Shown here: positions 41,316 to 48,324 of the stretch, one piece after another
Position numbering within the stretch: position 1 is the stretch's first letter
How the letters are laid out: every line of letters begins with the position of its first letter
Source of the DNA: Lachnospiraceae bacterium
GTDB lineage: Bacteria > Bacillota > Clostridia > Lachnospirales > Lachnospiraceae
Length of the DNA: 64,000 nt
Direction: 5' to 3'
NCBI GenBank assembly: GCA_910575835.1
Contig: CAJTGB010000005.1
Location: 68,413 to 132,412 of the forward strand
Position numbers and translations under genes: made by a program
Notes under the pieces: generated by a model
What the model was told of the DNA's origin: nothing
Databases searched by the model: none
What the model saw: only the letters and a program-made list of their open reading frames with translations

Positions 41316-44300
41316 TTAGTCCTCCTTTTTCTTTCTTCCGCACTGGTAGCCTGCAAATCCGAAGATTCCCGCACCGACTGTAAATGCCGCCGCAAGGCTT
41401 ACCCACAAGCCGAGATTAAAGTCGTCGCCTGTTTTCGGGGTGTCACGCAGCTCGTTGTGCATGGTTACGGTTGCCGTTTCATCCGTCTTGATGGTCACTT
41501 TCTGGTCGGCGGGCAGGATATAGCCAGAAGATGCCTTGTCGCTGACCTCGGACACGGTGTATTCGCCGATACGCAAGCCGTCAATGACGATTTCACCGTT
41601 TTTGTCCGTCTTGAATGTCTGGTCATAATCTTTTCCAATCACACGGAAAGAGAAGCCCTCCACCTTGCCGTCAGAAGATGTCTTGACGATTTTCAGCGAG
41701 CCTTTCTGGGCTTCATTTAAGAAGCCCTTGCCCGCTTCATTCTCCACGTTGTAGGTCTTGCCGTTTTCCTCAATGGATACGGGATAGACGTTCTCATCCA
41801 GTACGAAGCCTGTCGGGGCGGTTTTCTCACGGACAAGATACTTGCCGTACCGCAGGTCGTTCATCTGGTAAACGCCTTTCTCTACCTCGCCCATCTCGCC
41901 GAGCAGCACGTCTTTCTTGTCCAGTTTTCCATCTTCGTTTGTATCAGAGTAAACCTCGAATACCGCACCTGTGAGCTTGTTGTCTGGGTAGTCCTTGTCT
42001 ACTTTCGTCAGGGAGAGATTGCCTTTGATAAAATAATTTACAAGCTCAATCTCCACAACTTCATCAACCTCACTGATAGTTACGCTGATTTCTTCCTCTG
42101 AGAGTACATATCCTTTCGGGCTTTCGATTTCACGGATAACCCATGTGCCAAACGGAACTTCGGCAAAAGAAAAACTGCCGTCATCCTCGGATGTGGCAGT
42201 CGCAATCGCATTTTCCTTTGTATATTCCGTTGTCCCCATCTTAAAGATGCCGATTAAAGCACCGCCTAAATCCTCACCGTCCTCATTGGACTTTTTGCCG
42301 CTGACAGAACCGTAAATCAGTTCATTTTCAATGGCTTCGCCCTCGTTTGCCGTAATGTTCACAACGGCGGTTTCCTGCCCTGCATATTCAAAATCAACAG
42401 GGTACTTCTCATCGCTGACAAGGTAAGCGGCGTTTGTGCTGATTTCCTGCACATAATAGCTGCCCATCGGCAAGTCGCTGATTGCTTTTCCGTGACCGTT
42501 CTCGTCAAGGAAAATTACCTCAATCAATCCATCGGCAGGGATTGTTGTGCCGTCTGCGGCGGTCAGCTCCTCGGCTGCATACAGACCGAACGTAACGTCT
42601 TTGATTTCACCGTTGCTGCCTACGCCGTATGCTTCGTCAACCTCAAGGCTCTTGATTACGTCAATTTCCACACGCTGACGCTCGTTGTAAAACTTTGTGC
42701 CTGTTTCCGTCACTTCGATTTCCTGCCCTGCATACACAAGCTCCACGGCATGGATTTCATCATTCAGCACCATTCCATATGGGGCGGTCACTTCCTTTAC
42801 CTCATACTTTCCGAGATAAAGCTCTTTGGATTCCGCTGTGCCATCTTCCCCTGTGGTAAGCGTGTCCACGACTTCGCCTTTCTCGGCTCTAACTGTGCCA
42901 TCGGTTGTGATGATGTCCTCGGCTGCGCTAATCTCATAGACCGCTCCCTCAAGGCTGTCTACTGCAAAAATCGGCTGGTACAGCCCCTTGTTTCCCGATA
43001 CCCTGCTGAATACCTCGCCAGATTTTCCTACCGTGATTTTCCCTTTCTGCGCCATGTTGGAGCGTTCCACCTTTACAATGGTGACGCCGCCCTCAATCTC
43101 GGAGTTTTCCTGCTCCACGTCAAAATAGACTGGCTCGGAGTCGAGGACATAACCGTATGGGGCTTGCACTTCAACGAGGGAATAACCCTTGCCGTACTCT
43201 AAGGTCTGCGGCGTGATAAGCCCGCCGTCCGCCGTGGTGTAGAACGTGTCAATCTCCGTCACTTCTGGATAAGTGAATTTCATTGTTACAAGGTTTCCCT
43301 CTGGGTCGTAAATCTGGAATCCTGCACCTGCATAGGGGATGACCTTGCCCGTTTCTATATCCTTTTTCACAATCTTGATATAGCTTTCAAAATTGGCGTT
43401 ATTGATAAGGTAGCGGTAGGTCTGGCTGTCCTTGCAGATGAACACGTCAAAGTCTTTCATCAGCTCCCGACCGTCCCATCCAGAGGTCTGGTGTACGGTA
43501 TAGATGCCATACGGCATATCCTTTGTCTGGGCAAAGCCGTTCTCGTCACATATCAATGTGTCACGCTCGGTTTCCTCCGCCGCATCGAAGCTGCCTGCGG
43601 ATTTCAAATATACCTCAAAAACAGCCCCCTCCTCTGGCGTTTCAATCTGGGTTTCGCCGTTGTCGGTGTGCTTGATGATGGCGATATTGCCCTTGATTAC
43701 CTGCTCGTTTACATCATTCTTGGCAGAATTATATTCCACGGTGTAAAGCTCTGGCTCTGCGCCTACATGGTGGGTTGTAGTATCTAACAGATAGCCCTCG
43801 GACGGGGCAATCTCACGGACGCTCCAATCATTTCCGCAGATATAATATTTCGTTGTGAACTGCCCGTTTTCATCGGTGGTGTAAGTGTCAACTAATTCCT
43901 CGCCCTTATAGATGCCGTAAACCGCACCTGCAAGTGTGGCGTCGCCCTGCGGCTTCTTCCCCGTTTCCACGTCGGTCTTTAATACCGTGACGTTGAATTT
44001 CTTTAAGATGTTGGTAAAGCTGCGTTTCGTGACCTTTTTCCACTCAATCGGGGCGGTCTGGGATGCAGGGACAACGTAACGGATAGCCGTGTCCACTTCC
44101 TCAAGGGTGTACGGCGTGCTGCCGCTGATAAGGACGTTCTCAAACTTCGCCAATCCATTCTTATCGGTCACGGCGTATTCATCAACCGCCAATCCGCTTA
44201 AAGAAGTGCCGTAAAGGTGGAACTTCACGCCATCCACAAGATTGTCCTCGGATGTTTTCACAACCTCAAGGCTTCCACGCTTCAAGGTATTGCTGAACGT

Positions 44301-45464
44301 GACCGTAGAGGTTTTCCCGCCGATAATCGTCACGGTCTGTGTTTTCTGCGGCTCGTAGCGGTCGATGGACTGTTCCGTGACGGTGTAAGTGCCAGGGAAT
44401 AAGCCCTCCACCGTGATATTTCCGTCTTTATCTGTCTTTACGGTCTTGTTGAAGCCGTCGCCCTTGATGGTAAAGGAAATCCCCGCAACAACGCCGTCCT
44501 CGGAAGTCTTTTTTAATGCGACCGTCCCTGTCGGCGTTTCCACGTTGATATATGCCGTCATGGTGTCCACGTTCTCCACGCCCGTAATGACATCCTGCAG
44601 GTTCGGGTCGCCGTAGGCAATCATCTTCGCCCCGCTGCTGACCGTCGGCGTGTTATTTCTCGTTGCTGTAATCCTCGCCTTGCCATCAATCGCCTTTTTT
44701 GACGTGATGGTGAGCTTGTTCCCAGACTTGGACACCTTTACATTGCTGTCGGAGCTGGTAAAGGAATATTCGGACAACACGCCGTTGCTGTCGGTCAGCG
44801 TAAGGCTGTATTTGCCGTCCTTATAGGCAAGCTCCTTTGTAATGTCCTTTTTGCCCGCCGACATAAAACTCGGAATCGTGCTGTGCCTTGTCATGAATGA
44901 CACAATCTGGTCGTAAGCCGCCCTCGCCCCGCTGTTTGCATAGTTCGAGCCAAAGTGCAGGCTGTAAACGGTTGCGCTTGTCTGGCTGTACGGGCTTGCA
45001 GAGTTGCGGCATCCCGTGACGAACTCCCACACAAGGGTCTGGGTGGCAAGCCATTTCTCGTCGTCACTTCCAGACAGGTTCCCGCTGTTCCCCTGATAGC
45101 CGTAGAGCAGGGCAAGCCCCACCGCCTTTTTCTGGTCTGCGGAGAGGGCGTTCCATGTGTTGGAAGACGCCTTTGCCAGTGTATTCCCTGTTTTTAAGGG
45201 TACGCCCGGCTGAAGGCAGAACGCCGTTTCCCCGTCCACATACATACGGTACTTATATTCGCCCGTACCTCCTGCGGTATGACCGCCGATGTTCGCACTG
45301 GAATTATATCTGATTGCGTTCCCTGCGCCGTCGTAGGTGTGAGTAAAGCTAATCGTGCCGATGTCGCCCGCCGCAAACGCTGTCGTTGCAGGGACTGCGG
45401 ACAGTGCCGTAACCGCAGCCAAAGCAAACGCCGCAGCCCTTTGAAATAATTTACGAATCTTCAT
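41316..45464 (-). CDS. Thioester-domain, Cna-B repeat surface adhesin
   Basis: A 1382-residue cell-wall protein. A signal peptide (residues 1-32, ending TTAFAAG) is followed by a thioester domain with the Cys in AFCLQPG and the Gln in ATQTLVWEF, which can bind host amines covalently. About ten Cna-B/SpaA-type repeats follow, each ending in a variant of GxYxVxExxAPxGY and likely with internal Lys-Asn isopeptide bonds (for example VALKKTSEDG). The C-terminus has the sorting signal DTPKTGDD, a membrane helix and GRKKKED. TPKTG fits clostridial class B sortase sites, and a class B sortase is encoded in the same ICE. A terminator 55-77 bp upstream suggests its own promoter or attenuation. Confidence 0.93.
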   Translation of the reverse strand: MKIRKLFQRAAAFALAAVTALSAVPATTAFAAGDIGTISFTHTYDGAGNAIRYNSSANIGGHTAGGTGEYKYRMYVDGETAFCLQPGVPLKTGNTLAKASSNTWNALSADQKKAVGLALLYGYQGNSGNLSGSDDEKWLATQTLVWEFVTGCRNSASPYSQTSATVYSLHFGSNYANSGARAAYDQIVSFMTRHSTIPSFMSAGKKDITKELAYKDGKYSLTLTDSNGVLSEYSFTSSDSNVKVSKSGNKLTITSKKAIDGKARITATRNNTPTVSSGAKMIAYGDPNLQDVITGVENVDTMTAYINVETPTGTVALKKTSEDGVVAGISFTIKGDGFNKTVKTDKDGNITVEGLFPGTYTVTEQSIDRYEPQKTQTVTIIGGKTSTVTFSNTLKRGSLEVVKTSEDNLVDGVKFHLYGTSLSGLAVDEYAVTDKNGLAKFENVLISGSTPYTLEEVDTAIRYVVPASQTAPIEWKKVTKRSFTNILKKFNVTVLKTDVETGKKPQGDATLAGAVYGIYKGEELVDTYTTDENGQFTTKYYICGNDWSVREIAPSEGYLLDTTTHHVGAEPELYTVEYNSAKNDVNEQVIKGNIAIIKHTDNGETQIETPEEGAVFEVYLKSAGSFDAAEETERDTLICDENGFAQTKDMPYGIYTVHQTSGWDGRELMKDFDVFICKDSQTYRYLINNANFESYIKIVKKDIETGKVIPYAGAGFQIYDPEGNLVTMKFTYPEVTEIDTFYTTADGGLITPQTLEYGKGYSLVEVQAPYGYVLDSEPVYFDVEQENSEIEGGVTIVKVERSNMAQKGKITVGKSGEVFSRVSGNKGLYQPIFAVDSLEGAVYEISAAEDIITTDGTVRAEKGEVVDTLTTGEDGTAESKELYLGKYEVKEVTAPYGMVLNDEIHAVELVYAGQEIEVTETGTKFYNERQRVEIDVIKSLEVDEAYGVGSNGEIKDVTFGLYAAEELTAADGTTIPADGLIEVIFLDENGHGKAISDLPMGSYYVQEISTNAAYLVSDEKYPVDFEYAGQETAVVNITANEGEAIENELIYGSVSGKKSNEDGEDLGGALIGIFKMGTTEYTKENAIATATSEDDGSFSFAEVPFGTWVIREIESPKGYVLSEEEISVTISEVDEVVEIELVNYFIKGNLSLTKVDKDYPDNKLTGAVFEVYSDTNEDGKLDKKDVLLGEMGEVEKGVYQMNDLRYGKYLVREKTAPTGFVLDENVYPVSIEENGKTYNVENEAGKGFLNEAQKGSLKIVKTSSDGKVEGFSFRVIGKDYDQTFKTDKNGEIVIDGLRIGEYTVSEVSDKASSGYILPADQKVTIKTDETATVTMHNELRDTPKTGDDFNLGLWVSLAAAFTVGAGIFGFAGYQCGRKKKED

Positions 45465-45518
45465 TCATTACCTCCTGTTCGTTCTCTTGTTGATAGTTGC
45501 TCATTGATTTTCTGACAG

Positions 45519-45541
45519 AAAAAGCTGCCCCTCTGGACAGC
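45519..45541 (-). terminator. Terminator upstream of the adhesin gene
   Basis: On the minus strand GCTGTCC agag GGGCAGC (45524-45541, one G-U pair) is followed by TTTTT. It ends parAB transcription or attenuates the adhesin gene. Confidence 0.65.
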
Positions 45542-45598
45542 CTTTAATAGTTCTTTTCTCGGATAGTTACTGGCAGTATCTAGGGGGAGAGGTGCGGA

Positions 45599-45651
45599 GA
45601 GGGGGAAGTCAAAAAATTTTTTCTGTTTCCCAAAGGGCAGACTTCCCCCTC
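45599..45651. repeat. 12-bp inverted repeat next to parB (possible centromere)
   Basis: GAGGGGGAAGTC (45599-45610) and GACTTCCCCCTC (45640-45651) with a 29-nt spacer containing AAAAAATTTTTT. No T-run follows either arm, so it is not a typical terminator. Its place 35 bp after parB makes a ParB-binding or other protein-binding site plausible. Confidence 0.45.
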
Positions 45652-45685
45652 GGTGTCCACTTCAAAAATTCCCATGTTTCCTGCC

Positions 45686-46633
45686 TTACCTCTCGTGAGC
45701 CTTGCTCCGCTGTAAGTGGCGGTTGTAGAACTCCAACGCCTTTATGACAAAATCCGTTTCCTGCCCTCTGGGGATGGATTTCGGTATGAGCTTGGTTATC
45801 CGCTCGTCCTTAAAGGCGGGCTTCTCTTTCTGGTTCGGCTTTTCCTCCTGCATGATGCTCTGGATAACCTCATCCGTGAGCTTCCCCTCCTGCATGAACT
45901 TTTTCATCTTGATAGCCTGTGCAAGAGAGGGCGTGGCATCGTTGTAGCCCATCGCTTCTAAAAGCGTGTATTGCTGTTCCTCGGACAGATAGGAGATTTC
46001 CACCGCAGGGCGGAAAGCAATCTGGCGTTCATCAACCATTTGCAGGATTTCGGGTACAAGCTCGGTCAGACGGATATAGCGAAAAATCTGATTTTTACTT
46101 TCCCCGACTTTCTCGGCAAGTTCATCACTTGAAGTAGCAAATCCAAAATTATTACCCACTGGGGAATAATTATCTTTTGTGGGTCTGCCTGCCTGTCTTT
46201 TCATCGCTTCAAGCCGCATCTTATATGCAAAGGCTTTCTCACTCGGCAAGATAGTAGTCCTTTGGAGATTACTCTCAACCATGACAATAATCGCTTCATC
46301 ATGGGTCAGCTCCTTAACCTCACATTTCAGAGTTTCAAGCCCTGCAAGCTCGCAAGCCTTTTTCCGCCTGTGACCGCTGATAAGCTCGTACCGTCCGTCC
46401 TCTTTCTGCCGAACTGTGGCAGGGGTCATTACGCCGCTCCGACTGACACTTTCAACAAGCTGTTCCATATCCTCATTCATCAAAACCTTGAATGGGTGGT
46501 CTGGGAACTCATCAATTTCGGAAATGGGTATCTCCCTTATCTTGCTTAGATTCGCTTCTGCTCGGCTCTCGTCTGTTTCAAAGAGGTCATCGTATGCGGT
46601 CAGCTCGATTTTGCTTTCTCTGTTTCTCGCCAA
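45686..46633 (-). CDS. parB: ParB-family partition protein
   Basis: A 315-residue protein with the ParB/Spo0J N-terminal domain: IREIPISEIDEFPDHPFKV, the GHRRKKACELAG arginine motif (CTP/DNA handling) and VESNLQRTTILPSEKAFAYKMR. It then has a helix-turn-helix (GESKNQIFRYIRLTELVPEIL). A TTG start at 46633 is chosen because AAAGGAGG lies 8-9 bp upstream; an ATG at 46663 has no such site. It overlaps parA by about 47 bp. With ParA it probably stabilises the circular ICE or guides it during excision. Confidence 0.88.
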   Translation of the reverse strand: MARNRESKIELTAYDDLFETDESRAEANLSKIREIPISEIDEFPDHPFKVLMNEDMEQLVESVSRSGVMTPATVRQKEDGRYELISGHRRKKACELAGLETLKCEVKELTHDEAIIVMVESNLQRTTILPSEKAFAYKMRLEAMKRQAGRPTKDNYSPVGNNFGFATSSDELAEKVGESKNQIFRYIRLTELVPEILQMVDERQIAFRPAVEISYLSEEQQYTLLEAMGYNDATPSLAQAIKMKKFMQEGKLTDEVIQSIMQEEKPNQKEKPAFKDERITKLIPKSIPRGQETDFVIKALEFYNRHLQRSKAHER

Positions 46634-47414
46634 TCTCTGCCACCTCCTTTGCAAACTGTTCATAGGCTGCGGCTACCTTGCCGCCCTTGTCGTAGGCAAA
46701 AATGCTTTTTCCCTCTGCGGTGGCTTCAACCGCACGGATAGAGTGGGGTATCTGGGCATCAAAAACTTTAATTCTCTGCCCGTAGGCACTTTTCACCGTT
46801 GCCGTGATTTCCTTAGAGATGTTCGTGCGTGGCATTACCATCGTCATAAGGATGCCGTCAATCCGCAGGTGCGGGTTGATCTGCCGTTTCACTTTCGACA
46901 CGGAGCGAAGCAACAGCTCTAAGCCTTTGGCGGAAAGATAATGGGGCTGTGTCGGGATAACCACGCTGTCAGCAGCCGCAAGCGCATTGATTGTCAGCAT
47001 ACCCAAGCTCGGCATACAATCAATGAGGACAGTATCATAACTCTTTTTTACCTCGTTGATGCAGGTTTTCAGTACGCTTTCACGGCTTATGGCGTTAATC
47101 AGCCTTACTTCCAGCCCCGACAGCTCAATGTTAGATGGGAGCAGGTCAACGCCCTCGTCATGGTGCAGGATGCTTCTGGAAACATCGGCGGGTTTATCAT
47201 CAATGATGTCCTGCATGATGGTGGAGAGCGTGTCGGGCAAGTCGTCTGGTCTGCTGTAACCGAGCGACATGGTTAAATTTGCCTGTGCGTCGGCATCAAT
47301 GAGCAGGACTTTCTTACCCTGCTGTGCCAGAGCCACGCCCAGATTGACCGCCGTAGTGGTCTTTCCAACGCCGCCTTTCTGGTTGGTTAAAGCGATTACT
47401 TTGCAATTTGACAT
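46587..47414 (-). CDS. parA: ParA-family partition ATPase
   Basis: A 275-residue Walker-type ATPase (Soj-like). Deviant Walker A NQKGGVGKTTTAVNL at residues 10-24, KVLLIDADAQANLTMSLG, Walker B-like VLIDCMPSLGMLT, and a ParA C-terminus. AAAGGAGG precedes the ATG at 47414. An inverted repeat AGCCAC (47443-47448)/GTGGCT (47458-47463) overlaps a TTGACA-like box just upstream and may be an operator for autoregulation. Confidence 0.92.
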   Translation of the reverse strand: MSNCKVIALTNQKGGVGKTTTAVNLGVALAQQGKKVLLIDADAQANLTMSLGYSRPDDLPDTLSTIMQDIIDDKPADVSRSILHHDEGVDLLPSNIELSGLEVRLINAISRESVLKTCINEVKKSYDTVLIDCMPSLGMLTINALAAADSVVIPTQPHYLSAKGLELLLRSVSKVKRQINPHLRIDGILMTMVMPRTNISKEITATVKSAYGQRIKVFDAQIPHSIRAVEATAEGKSIFAYDKGGKVAAAYEQFAKEVAEIGEKQRKQNRADRIR

Positions 47415-47483
47415 AGGGTGCGTCCTCCTTTCGCATAGATTTAGCCACTTTGTCAAGGTGGCTATGTAAAGGATTTATGGCAA

Positions 47484-47528
47484 TAAAAAAAGCCGACTGG
47501 CTGTTTCGTAAAACTACACCAATCGGCT
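47484..47528 (-). terminator. Terminator of the right-end operon
   Basis: AGCCGATTGG/CCAGTCGGCT on the minus strand (47491-47500 with 47519-47528, one G-U pair), followed by seven T. It lies 33 bp after the stop at 47561 and isolates parA from the right-end genes. Confidence 0.72.
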
Positions 47529-47560
47529 ATGTAAAAATCTATTCTGTTTTATTCTCTGCC

Positions 47561-47896
47561 TTATCTGCTCTTACATGATATGGCTTCCCTTATTCTCTCT
47601 GTATCCCATTTCTCTGGAAACAATACCGCCATAATATGAAACGCATCTATCAGCCCTGCAATATACGCATGAGTTCCGTATTCAAAATCCTGCTTTTCCC
47701 TGCAATCTATAAGATGTTGACAAACTTCCCTCTGTTCCTCCGTCAAATCAAGCTGGTTAAAAGCATCCTCCGCATATCCCTCGTCCTTACTATCTTTTTG
47801 ATAACTGGCATCAGTCTGTAACAGTTTCAATACAGATTCGTCTTTTAATTTCTCTACTGCTATCTTCACCAGTTCTTTAAAATCCTTATCGTACAT
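47561..47896 (-). CDS. DUF6809-like small protein
   Basis: A 111-residue helical protein beginning MYDKDFKELVKIAVEKLKDES. Conserved-looking core: LDLTEEQREVCQHLIDCREKQDFEYGTHAYIAGLIDAFHIMAVLFPEKW. I associate it with DUF6809, a family common in gut Firmicutes elements (from memory). The ATG at 47896 follows GGGGGAAGTG; it overlaps the upstream gene by 11 bp. Function unknown. Confidence 0.65.
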   Translation of the reverse strand: MYDKDFKELVKIAVEKLKDESVLKLLQTDASYQKDSKDEGYAEDAFNQLDLTEEQREVCQHLIDCREKQDFEYGTHAYIAGLIDAFHIMAVLFPEKWDTERIREAISCKSR

Positions 47897-48083
47897 CACT
47901 TCCCCCTGCCAGTTCTACTCTTAATTTTTTAATAGGTGCATGGATAACCTTAAAAATAAGTTCGTCAACGCAATCTGTATATCTGCCCTGCTGTATGAGC
48001 TGATTCTTCAATTCCACAAGGCTATGTAACAAAATACTCCGTTCCTCACTATCCACATATAAATGATTTTTCTTTTCTCTCAT
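47886..48083 (-). CDS. Small conserved protein, paralogue of 22940-23137
   Basis: A 65-residue protein beginning MREKKNHLYVDSEERSILLHSL. It shares L..L...L.QQ.....VDELI.KV..AP.KK..V with the small gene before virD4. First gene at the ICE right end, transcribed inward from the promoter at 48110-48138. The ATG at 48083 is chosen (AAGGTTGGTG upstream); an in-frame GTG-type start at 48095 is possible. Function unknown. Confidence 0.75.
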   Translation of the reverse strand: MREKKNHLYVDSEERSILLHSLVELKNQLIQQGRYTDCVDELIFKVIHAPIKKLRVELAGGSDVR

Positions 48084-48109
48084 AATCAACACCAACCTTT
48101 TTTGATTTA

Positions 48110-48138
48110 ATTATATAGACGGATAGCAGAATGTTCAA
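48110..48138 (-). promoter_or_regulatory. Sigma-A promoter at the ICE right end
   Basis: On the minus strand TTGAAC (48133-48138) and TATAAT (48110-48115) with a 17-bp spacer, reading into the two right-end genes. A related promoter survives in the left-flank scar at 4808-4835. Confidence 0.65.
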
Positions 48139-48154
48139 AGCTGCAAATTGGGTC

Positions 48155-48203
48155 AAAAAATAAGCGTACCACTATTTCTAATGATACGCTTATGATTATT
48201 TAG
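48155..48203 (-). terminator. Terminator between ppdK and the ICE genes
   Basis: Same stem TAAGCGTA/TACGCTTA and T6 as at 4854-4902, identical over 49 bp. It stops ppdK transcription from entering the ICE; in the circular form it follows the recombinase. Confidence 0.75.
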
Positions 48204-48300
48204 ATATAAACATCAACGGTCAAATCTTCCCATTGATTTTTTCTAAGATAGCCACCATTCGCCCTGCGGAAAGCCTGTGCTTCCTCAAAACTTATGGTAA
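48200..48300 (-). other. Displaced recombinase C-terminal tail (completes the gene in the circle)
   Basis: In the frame that continues the recombinase through the att core, this segment encodes FTISFEEAQAF, a Lys/Arg-rich middle and DLTVDVYI before TAA: 33 residues. The chromosome-side copy after the recombinase gives SVISFGEALVFL and stops. Joining the ICE ends would restore this tail to the recombinase. Here it lies behind ppdK and is not part of it. Confidence 0.65.
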
Positions 48301-48324
48301 AAGTCCAGAATGGTTTTCGCCTAT
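48301..48324. repeat. attR core direct repeat
   Basis: 24 bp identical to 4941-4964. The last bases include the ppdK stop codon TAG. Confidence 0.7.

Larger units (their letters stand above)
4941..48324. mobile_element. Integrative conjugative element in the 3' end of ppdK
   Basis: About 43.4 kb bounded by a 24-bp direct repeat (4941-4964 and 48301-48324), the second copy overlapping the ppdK stop codon. It encodes a large serine recombinase at the left end, a complete set of Gram-positive type IV secretion components (VirB4, VirD4, VirB6-like, PrgI, Maff2, lysozyme/CHAP), a relaxase with MobC, a helicase/methylase, ParAB, a sortase and a sortase substrate. Gene content and order resemble the Tn1549/CTn family of Firmicutes. 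Identifiable cargo is a two-component/ABC module (8802-12958) and an unknown AT-rich gene (28301-29077). No antibiotic-modifying or ribosomal-protection gene was seen. Confidence 0.92.
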
